From positions 1 through 5,556 of the forward strand of contig CAMCQW010000140.1 in the NCBI GenBank assembly GCA_945877045.1: a stretch of DNA of 5,556 nt, given 5' to 3'. The translations under genes were made by a program, and so were the position numbers. This DNA comes from Chryseobacterium gleum. Its GTDB lineage: Bacteria; Bacteroidota; Bacteroidia; Flavobacteriales_D; Crocinitomicaceae. Shown here one piece after another: positions 1 through 5,556 of this stretch (positions are counted from its first letter, which is position 1; every line of letters begins with the position of its first letter). The notes beneath the pieces are model-generated. The model saw only the letters and a list, made by a program, of their open reading frames with translations, searched no databases and had not been told where the DNA came from.

Positions 1-258
1 AGCATTCACCATCGCCATCAGTTGTCCGTAACCATTCGCGATTAGCCAATCCCTGGAATCTTGATTAAGAAAAATAGCCTCAGTGGCGTGAAACAACTCA
101 GGATAACCATTTTCTTTAAGTCCTAATTGAATGACTCTATCTCCTTCAATCGCTTTTGCCCAAGCTAAAATTACTTTTGGATCATATTGAATTGGCTTCA
201 ATTCCATCGGTTTTGACGGCTTAAGAGTTTTTATCTTTCGTCTAAAAAAACTAAACAT
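1..258 (-). CDS. Hypothetical protein, 5' part only (runs off the left edge)
   Basis: This is an open frame of 86 codons read leftward from an ATG at 258-256, with no stop before the window edge, so the C-terminus is missing. The visible protein starts MFSFFRRKIKTLKPSKP, a basic and aromatic N-terminus. A mixed, soluble-looking stretch follows with WAKAIEGDRV, LGLKENGYPELFHATEA and DSRDWLIANGYGQL. I see no signal peptide, no clear membrane segment and no catalytic motif, and I do not recognise the family. An alternative start is the ATG at 207-205 (MELKPIQYDP), which would remove the basic N-terminus. The gene begins 9 bases after the stop of the SpmAB-like gene on the same strand, so it is probably co-transcribed with it. 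The bases GGAAG just before the ATG could be a weak ribosome binding site. The coding call rests on the unbroken frame, the good codon pattern and the operon-like spacing. Confidence 0.7.
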   Translation of the reverse strand, partial: MFSFFRRKIKTLKPSKPMELKPIQYDPKVILAWAKAIEGDRVIQLGLKENGYPELFHATEAIFLNQDSRDWLIANGYGQLMAMVNA

Positions 259-267
259 ACGCTTCCA

Positions 268-1707
268 TTAAAAAAACCATGTGGCTACAAAAATTGCGGC
301 GATAACACATATTAAATCGACCAAAAGCATGGTGCCTAGGGTATATCGCGTATTTTTTACATTAATGGCGCCAAAATAAACCGCAATCACGTAAAAGGTT
401 GTTTCTGCACTACACTGAAAAATACAACTCAATCTTCCGGTGAATGAATCTGGACCAAAATTATGCATTGCATCAATCATAAAACCACGGGAGCCTCCAG
501 AGCTAAAAGGACGTAACATGGCAACAGGTAACGAGGAAGTAACCTCATTGGCAACACCCATCAATGAAAATAAATAGGTAATTCCATTACTGATAATTTC
601 AAAAAGCCCACTGTTTCTAAACAATGAAATGGCCACCAACATTCCAAGTACATAAGGAAAAATAATAACACCTGTCTTCAAGCCATTATGAGCACCCGAA
701 ACAAAAGAGTCAAAAACGGTAGTGCTTTTCAATTTAAATTCTTTTTCCTTTATCAATGAAAAAATCAATGTGACACCAATAATTCCTAATAACATGATGC
801 CAGAAAGATTACCGGTAAAATAATTCTTAGAAATTAAATCCATTTGATTAATATAGAACAAAAGACCGATAACACCAGAAATAAGCCCCATTAATCCAAC
901 GATCAAGGCGGCACTTTTAAAATTAACACGCTGACGAATTCCAACAATTAGAAAAGCTGCTATTGTTCCGATTAAGGAAGTAATAATGCATGGCAACATA
1001 ACATCTGCCGGATTCGAAGCATTTGCTGCAGCGCGATAACCAATGATAGAGGTTGGAATTAATGTTAAACCGGCAGCATGGAGACACATGAACATAATCT
1101 GGGCATCACTTGCCCGGTCTTTATCCGGATTTAACTCCTGTAAACTTTGCATTGCTTTTAATCCAAATGGCGTGGCGGCGGAATCCAAGCCTAAGAAATT
1201 TGCCGCAAAATTAAGCGTCATGTATGAAATTGACTCGTGGTTTTTTGGGATAGTTGGAAATACAATCACGAACAAAGGACTTAATTTTTTCGCTAATTTT
1301 TCGGAAGCGCCAGAATCTATTAACAACTGCATGATTCCGCAGAAAAATGCCAAATAGGCGACCAATGGCAAAATGATATCTACCAAGGTATTCTTACATG
1401 TTGGCAATAGTCCATCGGATTTTTGAACACCTGAATATATTTGGACAGACTTGTTTTTTAAGCAATAAACGGTATCAGCATCAGCGGAATTAATATTAAC
1501 GACCATTGTTTGATCGGGTGCCTTTTGAATACTATCTCTTATGTATTTTGGTAGTTGATTGAGGTATTTCTCCCCAACTAAAACTGGATCTGTTTTTTCA
1601 CCGTTCAATATATAATCAATAGAATAATTATTCGAAGTGAATAAACCAATTAGCACAAATGCTATTGATGAAATAAAAATCGCTAACCAAAATCTACTTA
1701 GTACCAT
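268..1707 (-). CDS. SpmA-SpmB fusion membrane protein (nucleoside recognition / Gate domains)
   Basis: This 479-residue polytopic inner-membrane protein joins the two spore-maturation proteins SpmA and SpmB of Bacillus, which are separate genes there. After an N-terminal membrane segment (about 6-23) comes a hydrophilic loop of about 85 residues. The SpmA half covers about 108-260 and contains the hallmark DSAATPFGLKAM (175-186), close to SpmA NAATPLGIKAM, followed by LTLIPTSIIGYR. Extra membrane segments lie at about 265-318. The SpmB half (about 332-479) shows SFVSGAHNGLKTG, PYVLGMLVAISLFR, FGPDSFTGRLS and TTFYVIAVYFGA, all matching SpmB closely. The family role is poorly defined. In Bacillus the pair affects spore core dehydration, and the Gate fold is shared with nucleoside transporters and FeoB. 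Sporulation cannot be the role here, so an undefined transport function is inferred. Stop TAA is at 270-268. The start is ATG 1707-1705, directly before a convincing membrane segment. It probably heads an operon with the partial gene downstream. Confidence 0.93.
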   Translation of the reverse strand: MVLSRFWLAIFISSIAFVLIGLFTSNNYSIDYILNGEKTDPVLVGEKYLNQLPKYIRDSIQKAPDQTMVVNINSADADTVYCLKNKSVQIYSGVQKSDGLLPTCKNTLVDIILPLVAYLAFFCGIMQLLIDSGASEKLAKKLSPLFVIVFPTIPKNHESISYMTLNFAANFLGLDSAATPFGLKAMQSLQELNPDKDRASDAQIMFMCLHAAGLTLIPTSIIGYRAAANASNPADVMLPCIITSLIGTIAAFLIVGIRQRVNFKSAALIVGLMGLISGVIGLLFYINQMDLISKNYFTGNLSGIMLLGIIGVTLIFSLIKEKEFKLKSTTVFDSFVSGAHNGLKTGVIIFPYVLGMLVAISLFRNSGLFEIISNGITYLFSLMGVANEVTSSLPVAMLRPFSSGGSRGFMIDAMHNFGPDSFTGRLSCIFQCSAETTFYVIAVYFGAINVKNTRYTLGTMLLVDLICVIAAIFVATWFF

Positions 1708-1710
1708 AAA

Positions 1711-1721
1711 ACGAATTTCGT
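1711..1721. promoter_or_regulatory. Small perfect inverted repeat next to the SpmAB-like start
   Basis: ACGAA-T-TTCGT forms two perfect 5-base arms around one base, ending three bases before the ATG of the leftward membrane-protein gene. It would lie in that gene's leader and could be a regulator site or a small leader element. Symmetry of this size arises by chance often in AT-rich DNA, so this is only a candidate. No convincing -7 box for the leftward gene was found nearby. The best partial match, TAGTTTTT on the minus strand around 1755-1762, lacks the final G. Confidence 0.15.
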
Positions 1722-1732
1722 AATTTATTTTG

Positions 1733-1829
1733 GGACAAAGCGGAACGATCTCGAAAAACTATTAACAATCCGTATTGAATTAAAAAATAATTGATTTTCG
1801 TTTTTTTCCGCCGGGACGGAGGACAAAGC
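1733..1829. repeat. Pair of 9-base direct repeats in the divergent intergenic region
   Basis: GGACAAAGC occurs at 1733-1741 and again at 1821-1829, 88 bases apart, inside the 188-base spacer between the divergent genes. Both copies sit in small GC-rich islets (1732-1746 and 1808-1830) that stand out from the AT-rich surroundings. Next to the second copy, 1804-1823 can fold on the plus strand as a 7-pair stem with two G-U pairs and a 6-base loop (CCGGGA). The repeats may be protein-binding sites or remnants of a dispersed intergenic repeat. The sequence alone does not decide which. Confidence 0.3.
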
Positions 1830-1875
1830 CTTAAAGAATAAATCAAATTCCATCCTTCAATATAAACATTCTAAG

Positions 1876-1883
1876 TAATTTTG
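1876..1883 (+). promoter_or_regulatory. Bacteroidota -7 promoter box of the pirin-nitroreductase operon
   Basis: TAATTTTG is a perfect match to the Bacteroidota -7 consensus TAnnTTTG, recognised by the primary sigma factor of this phylum. The -33 element is poor: the nearest candidate is CTTC at 1855-1858, with 17 bases between. With transcription expected to begin about 5-8 bases after the box, the leader before the ATG at 1896 would be only about 4-8 bases. The final TTG of this box (1881-1883) is in frame with the pirin gene and can be mistaken for a start codon. Confidence 0.6.
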
Positions 1884-1895
1884 TGTTTTACGACT

Positions 1896-2609
1896 ATGAA
1901 AATCATCTTCCATCCAGAAAACTTAAGGGGGCATGCCAATCACGGCTGGTTAATAGCAAAGCACTCCTTCAGTTTTGCTTCTTGGCAAAACCGCGAAAAA
2001 ATGAATTTTGGAGCCTTGCGAGTTCTAAACGATGATATAGTTTTAGGTGGAAATGGATTTGGGGAACATCCCCACGAAAACATGGAAATCATTACTATTC
2101 CATTGGAAGGAGCATTACGACACCAAGATAGCATGGGACATTCTGAAGTTATCCATTCAGGTGAAGTACAAGTAATGAGTGCTGGAAAAGGAATTTATCA
2201 CAGTGAAATAAACGATAGTGCCAACGAAAAAATTAATCTTTTTCAGCTTTGGATTTTTCCTAATAAACAAAATGTTGAGCCACGTTATGACCAGATTAAC
2301 TATGATATAGCTGACGCGAAGGATGCCATACTGCAACTTGTATCACCCCACAAGGAAGATGCCGGTACTTGGATTCATCAAGATGCATGGATTTCAATTG
2401 TTGATCTATCGCACCAACATACCATAAATTACGCGCTTCATTTACCAACTAATGGCGTTTATATTATGGCGATTGAAGGGCAACATCAAATTGGTGAACA
2501 TACACTAAACAAAAGAGATGCCCTGGGTATTTCAGAATGTGAAACAATAGAAATTAATAATATACAACCAGGCCGCCTGCTTCTTGTGGAGGTGCCCATG
2601 ATATTTTAG
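1896..2609 (+). CDS. Pirin family protein (YhhW-type bicupin, putative quercetinase)
   Basis: This 237-residue protein is a close relative of Escherichia coli YhhW (231 residues), a cytoplasmic pirin with quercetin 2,3-dioxygenase activity in vitro. Shared landmarks are RGHANHGWL (11-19), HSFSFASW (23-30), ALRVLNDD (40-47), GFGEHPHENMEI (54-65), EGALRHQDSMG (71-81) and MSAGKGIYHSE (94-104). The four metal ligands of the N-terminal cupin are intact: His58, His60, His102 and Glu104. The C-terminal half is the second, metal-free cupin (about 130-237), as usual for the family. The chosen start is ATG 1896. An upstream in-frame TTG at 1881 would add five residues, but it lies inside the -7 box, and homologues begin near this Met. 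The nitroreductase gene follows after 3 bases. Metal-dependent oxygenase activity is inferred from the ligands; the natural substrate is unknown. Confidence 0.95.
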   Translation: MKIIFHPENLRGHANHGWLIAKHSFSFASWQNREKMNFGALRVLNDDIVLGGNGFGEHPHENMEIITIPLEGALRHQDSMGHSEVIHSGEVQVMSAGKGIYHSEINDSANEKINLFQLWIFPNKQNVEPRYDQINYDIADAKDAILQLVSPHKEDAGTWIHQDAWISIVDLSHQHTINYALHLPTNGVYIMAIEGQHQIGEHTLNKRDALGISECETIEINNIQPGRLLLVEVPMIF

Positions 2610-2612
2610 AAT

Positions 2613-3248
2613 ATGAATAATACAATTATTGACGATTTGAATTGGCGCTATGCCACCAAAAAATATGATGCTGAAAAAAAAATATCAACAGAAGATTTTG
2701 AAACCATTTGCGAATCACTACGACTTGTTCCCAGTTCTTACGGTCTACAACCCGTAAAGTATATAGTTATTAACGATAAAAGTATGCGAGAGAAACTCCT
2801 TCCTCTTGCTTACAACCAACCGCAAATAACAGATGCATCTCACTTAATTGTTATTTGCTCCTATCGTAACATAAGTCCAAAGATGGTTGGTGAGCATCTT
2901 TCGTTAATGAGTGAATCAAGAAATATACCATTGGAAGACCTTAGTAAATTTGGTGAAAATATGGACGCTTCCTTCGCAAAACTCAGTACGGAAGAACTAT
3001 GCGAATGGACTGCAAAACAAGGCTACATTTCTTTAGGTCACATTATGCATACCTGCGCCAACCTTCGAATTGATGCAACACCAATGGAGGGATTTAATAA
3101 AACATCCTTTGATGAAGCACTTAATTTAGCATCAAAAAATTTACAAAGTGTGCTTCTTCTAGCTGTTGGATATAGAAGCTCCGAAGATAATCTGGCAGGA
3201 TTGGCAAAAGTTCGGAAATCAACAGAGAATTTATTTGAAACCATATAG
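2613..3248 (+). CDS. NfsB-like nitroreductase family NAD(P)H-dependent oxidoreductase
   Basis: This 211-residue FMN enzyme has the size and motif order of Escherichia coli NfsB (217 residues), which reduces nitroaromatics and quinones with NAD(P)H as a homodimer in the cytoplasm. Visible landmarks are RYATKKYD (12-19, phosphate-binding Arg12 and Lys16), PSSYGLQP (40-47), Asn68 followed by DASHLIVIC (74-82), WTAKQGYISLGH (132-143), PMEGF (157-161, matching the NfsB flavin loop) and LAKVR (197-201, with Lys199 and Arg201 at the FMN phosphate). All expected cofactor contacts appear present. Its ATG lies 3 bases after the pirin stop. The nearest GGAGG (2588-2592) is about 20 bases away, too far for normal initiation, so translational coupling is likely. 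Co-expression with a pirin suggests a shared role with quinone-like or flavonoid substrates (inference). A run of nine A falls in codons 21-24. Confidence 0.94.
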   Translation: MNNTIIDDLNWRYATKKYDAEKKISTEDFETICESLRLVPSSYGLQPVKYIVINDKSMREKLLPLAYNQPQITDASHLIVICSYRNISPKMVGEHLSLMSESRNIPLEDLSKFGENMDASFAKLSTEELCEWTAKQGYISLGHIMHTCANLRIDATPMEGFNKTSFDEALNLASKNLQSVLLLAVGYRSSEDNLAGLAKVRKSTENLFETI

Positions 3249-3332
3249 TTCGTTATCGAGTTTTGAAGTATTCATTGTTAAAAAAAATAGACTTCTAATT
3301 CAAAAGTCTTACTTTCTAAACGATTATTTACC

Positions 3333-3340
3333 TATTTTTG
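3333..3340 (+). promoter_or_regulatory. Bacteroidota -7 promoter box of the S8 protease gene
   Basis: TATTTTTG is a perfect TAnnTTTG match and ends only 6 bases before the ATG at 3347. No clear -33 TTTG is present; TTTC at 3313-3316 (16-base gap) is the nearest. The predicted transcription start falls at or next to the ATG, which implies a leaderless or nearly leaderless mRNA. The last three bases of the box are an in-frame TTG (3338-3340), so a start called there would place the promoter inside the coding region. The box supports a protease promoter separate from the upstream operon. Confidence 0.55.
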
Positions 3341-3346
3341 GAAGAT

Positions 3347-5518
3347 ATGAAATTATTACTTTCACTTATAGTGCTTTTTATTGTTGGATATTCCACATCT
3401 TTTGCTCAACTACGTTTAAGTGCTAGTGACCGGACTGATATTAAATTAATTTCAAGTGAACGTTTAAAAATAAGCGATTCGAAGTCAAGCGAAATAGTAA
3501 ACTATTTTCCTATTAATAAAATCAATAATGATTGGTATTTATCATTCATCGGGAAAATAAATAATGAATTCGACAAGTCTTATTTTCAGAAGCATGGAAT
3601 GATCGTTGGCTCTCCAATTGCATCAGTGGTTAGCTTAAAAATAAAACTAGATGACCTTGCTTCTATCCAAGATCTTAAAGGAATCGATCACCTAAAAATT
3701 GCCGCTAGAATTAATCATCAATTAGACAAAGCAATTATCGATATGCATGTCGATAGCGTTCATGCCGGCATTAACTTACCTCAAGGATACGCAGGAAAAA
3801 ATGTTTATATCGGAGTAACAGATTGGGGATTTGATTATACTTCTCCTGTTTTCTATGACACAGCGCTCAATCAAACACGAATTATTGCTGCTTGGGACCA
3901 ATTCAAAACAAGTGGCCCTGCCCCACAAGGTTTTTCTTATGGCACAGAATACAATACCATTGGATCTTTATTGGCTGCTCAAACCGATACGGCCAATATT
4001 TATAGTCATTCTACACACGGGACTCATGTTGCGTCAATTGCAGGTGGAAGCGGTGGAGGAAGCATATACAGAGGCGTTGCCTACGAAGCTAATTTTCTTT
4101 TTGTAACTTTCCTTGTCGATGAATCGGCTGTGCTGGATGCTTGGGAATGGATGTATCAAAAAGCACAAGCAGATGGAAAAAGATTGGTAATTAATATGAG
4201 TTGGGGTTTATATCACTTCGGAACCTTGGATGGTAATTCATTATTAAGCCAAGCCATTTCTGCTTATTCAGCGCTCGGAGTTGTTTTTTCAAATGCTGGG
4301 GGAAATAATGGAAACGTAAATTTCCACATCAAGAAAGTATTCAATAATGACCTAATGAAATCGAGGGTGGAATTCTACCCCTACGCATCTAACCCGAATA
4401 TGTGGGGACAAAGCATCCATGCGTGGGGAGAACCAAATCACCATTTCTCTAATGGCATCATTGTGACAAACTCATCCAACTCAACCTTGATTGAAAGTCC
4501 GTTTTATAGTACCCTAAATACAAACAACTACATCGATACCTTTTTGGTTACTGGAAATGATACAATTAGATATAATATCTCCGCTGATGCTTCTCATCCA
4601 TTGAATGGCAAACCGCAAATGCGATTACGCGTAAAGAACACCAATACAAGCTTGAGGATCTTATTAAAATCGCAAGCCGATTCAGGCACTGTCCATTATT
4701 GGAATGTTACCGAATTATCCAACGATGTTGGGAATTGGGGAATGGGATTCTTAACTGGAGGAAGTGGTACAATTTCAGGAGATGCAAACAATGGTATCAG
4801 TGAGCCATCTTGTTCCGATGATGTTATAAGCGTGGCGGCCTATGCGACCAGTTATCAAACAAGTGGCGGGAATTATGTTGGTGGAGGAATTGCTTCCTTT
4901 TCAAGTCGGGGCCCACGCTACGATGGCGTTATGAAACCTGATATTGCAGCACCCGGTGTGGCTATCGTTTCCGCAATTTCTTCTTTTACAGATTCTCCCT
5001 TTACCTCTTTTGCTAATGTAACATTTAACAACACTACCTATCATTTTGCCAAATTTTCTGGCACCTCCATGTCCTCGCCTATGGCAGCAGGAGTTGCCGC
5101 TTTAATTTTAGAAGCAAATCCTTATCTATCGGCAAGTCAAGTGAAGCAAATTATCATGGAAACAGCCAGAACAGATAATTTCACCGGCGTAATTCCAGCC
5201 GGAGGAAGTCCAATTTGGGGAGCGGGGAAAATTAACGGGTATCATGCCGTAAAAATGGCGCTTTCCATGTTAGGTACTGGAAACATCACAGGCAATTTAT
5301 CATGGTCAGTGTATCCAAATCCTGTGCAAAAAGAGTTGTATTTTACCATAGTAGATGAATTGCCATCAAGCTGTGAGGTAATCTCAGAAAATGGCAGTCT
5401 AATTCCCAAAAGAATCAGTGATGGAAAGATAAATGTTAGTGACTTAGCACCCGGTAAATACTGGATTAGACTTCTAGTTAATTCACATATAGAGCAAGAT
5501 CTATTTATCAAAAATTAA
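3347..5518 (+). CDS. Secreted S8 family subtilisin-like serine protease with T9SS sorting domain
   Basis: This 723-residue protein is exported and then sent through the outer membrane by the type IX system. Residues 1-20 are a signal peptide (hydrophobic core about 3-14, likely cleavage after SFA-20). Residues about 21-125 form an I9-like propeptide, with the inhibitor-type pattern around WYLSFIGKI and LDDLASIQDLKGI. The peptidase domain spans about 130-640 with an intact triad: Asp159 (TDWG), His224 (HGTHV) and Ser574 (GTSMSSP). The oxyanion Asn320 lies in GGNNG. Between Asn320 and the Ser region, about 325-480 is a beta-rich insertion resembling the jelly-roll insert of CspA/CspB-like S8 proteases. 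The tail (about 653-723) has VYPNP, LAPGKYWIRL and a final FIKN, typical of the Por secretion tail that is removed on secretion. The start is ATG 3347, because the in-frame TTG at 3338 belongs to the -7 box and a start there would add Met-Glu-Asp before the signal peptide. Degradation of extracellular protein is inferred. Confidence 0.95.
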   Translation: MKLLLSLIVLFIVGYSTSFAQLRLSASDRTDIKLISSERLKISDSKSSEIVNYFPINKINNDWYLSFIGKINNEFDKSYFQKHGMIVGSPIASVVSLKIKLDDLASIQDLKGIDHLKIAARINHQLDKAIIDMHVDSVHAGINLPQGYAGKNVYIGVTDWGFDYTSPVFYDTALNQTRIIAAWDQFKTSGPAPQGFSYGTEYNTIGSLLAAQTDTANIYSHSTHGTHVASIAGGSGGGSIYRGVAYEANFLFVTFLVDESAVLDAWEWMYQKAQADGKRLVINMSWGLYHFGTLDGNSLLSQAISAYSALGVVFSNAGGNNGNVNFHIKKVFNNDLMKSRVEFYPYASNPNMWGQSIHAWGEPNHHFSNGIIVTNSSNSTLIESPFYSTLNTNNYIDTFLVTGNDTIRYNISADASHPLNGKPQMRLRVKNTNTSLRILLKSQADSGTVHYWNVTELSNDVGNWGMGFLTGGSGTISGDANNGISEPSCSDDVISVAAYATSYQTSGGNYVGGGIASFSSRGPRYDGVMKPDIAAPGVAIVSAISSFTDSPFTSFANVTFNNTTYHFAKFSGTSMSSPMAAGVAALILEANPYLSASQVKQIIMETARTDNFTGVIPAGGSPIWGAGKINGYHAVKMALSMLGTGNITGNLSWSVYPNPVQKELYFTIVDELPSSCEVISENGSLIPKRISDGKINVSDLAPGKYWIRLLVNSHIEQDLFIKN

Positions 5519-5556
5519 TCCTTTTGCAAATTACCACCAAACAACTTAAGCGATCG
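5515..5556 (-). CDS. Possible 3' end of a convergent gene (runs off the right edge)
   Basis: Reading leftward from the window edge, 13 codons (RSLKLFGGNLQKD) run without a stop to a TAA at 5517-5515. This would overlap the protease stop by four bases in a TTAA, a common arrangement for convergent genes. A stretch this short stays open by chance about half the time, and I recognise no family, so this is a weak candidate only. The same 38 bases contain no ATG on the plus strand and no hairpin terminator for the protease gene. Confidence 0.2.
   Translation of the reverse strand, partial: RSLKLFGGNLQKD

Noticed and set aside
1043..1357. Plus-strand 104-residue open frame
   Set aside because: It lies wholly inside the SpmAB-like gene on the opposite strand, where conserved SpmA motifs show the true coding frame. 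It resembles no family.
1940..2134. Minus-strand 64-residue open frame
   Set aside because: It is antisense to the most conserved part of the pirin gene, including the metal-ligand region, and has no homology or promoter support.
2588..2592. GGAGG as the ribosome binding site of the nitroreductase
   Set aside because: It is about 20 bases before the ATG, too far for a working Shine-Dalgarno site, and lies in the coding end of the pirin gene.
3289..3309. Hairpin AGACTT / AAGTCT with a 9-base loop after the nitroreductase gene, as a terminator
   Set aside because: The stem is only six AT-rich pairs and is not followed by a T run, so it is unlikely to terminate transcription by itself.
3166..3426. 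Plus-strand 86-residue frame bridging the nitroreductase end and the protease start
   Set aside because: It overlaps two well-supported genes in another frame, and its predicted protein is a low-complexity aromatic string without recognisable features.
3831..4106. Plus-strand 91-residue frame inside the protease
   Set aside because: It is an out-of-frame shadow of the segment encoding the catalytic Asp and His region.
5242..5511. Minus-strand 89-residue frame
   Set aside because: It is antisense to the T9SS sorting domain, which is clearly the coding sequence here.
1..5556. Mobile element, CRISPR array, tRNA or rRNA
   Set aside because: I saw no transposase or integrase motifs, terminal inverted repeats, regularly spaced repeats or tRNA-like cloverleaf sequence on either strand.

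Overview
The window is AT-rich DNA from a member of the Bacteroidota. Two independent signs support this. The large secreted protease ends in a type IX secretion (Por-type) C-terminal sorting domain, which is restricted to this phylum. Perfect copies of the phylum's unusual -7 promoter box (TAnnTTTG) lie just before two of the plus-strand genes. The genus cannot be read from the sequence.

Layout. Minus strand, left third: the 5' part of an unrecognised small gene (258 down to the window edge) sits 9 bases downstream of a 479-residue membrane protein (1707-268). That membrane protein is a fusion of the SpmA and SpmB nucleoside-recognition (Gate) halves. The two genes look like one transcription unit reading leftward. 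A 188-base divergent intergenic region (1708-1895) follows. Plus strand: a pirin/YhhW-type cupin gene (1896-2609) and an NfsB-like nitroreductase gene (2613-3248) are separated by 3 bases and look like a two-gene operon. After a 98-base gap comes an S8 subtilisin-like protease of 723 residues (3347-5518). It has a signal peptide, a propeptide, an intact catalytic triad, a large insertion inside the catalytic domain and a T9SS tail. The last 38 bases hold no start codon on the plus strand and may contain the end of a convergent gene.

How the genes work together. The pirin and nitroreductase are both predicted cytoplasmic redox enzymes, and their tight spacing suggests co-expression, perhaps in quinone, flavonoid or electrophile metabolism (inference). 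The SpmAB-like protein is an inner-membrane protein of unknown substrate in a phylum that does not form spores. The protease is an exported protein on its own promoter and is not obviously linked to the others.

Nothing here is clearly a new system. The most useful observations are these. At both plus-strand promoters the TTG that could be taken as the start codon is really the tail of a -7 box, so the true starts are the downstream ATGs and the mRNAs should have very short leaders or none. The protease carries a CspA-like insertion. The SpmA half carries an extra loop with two cysteines.
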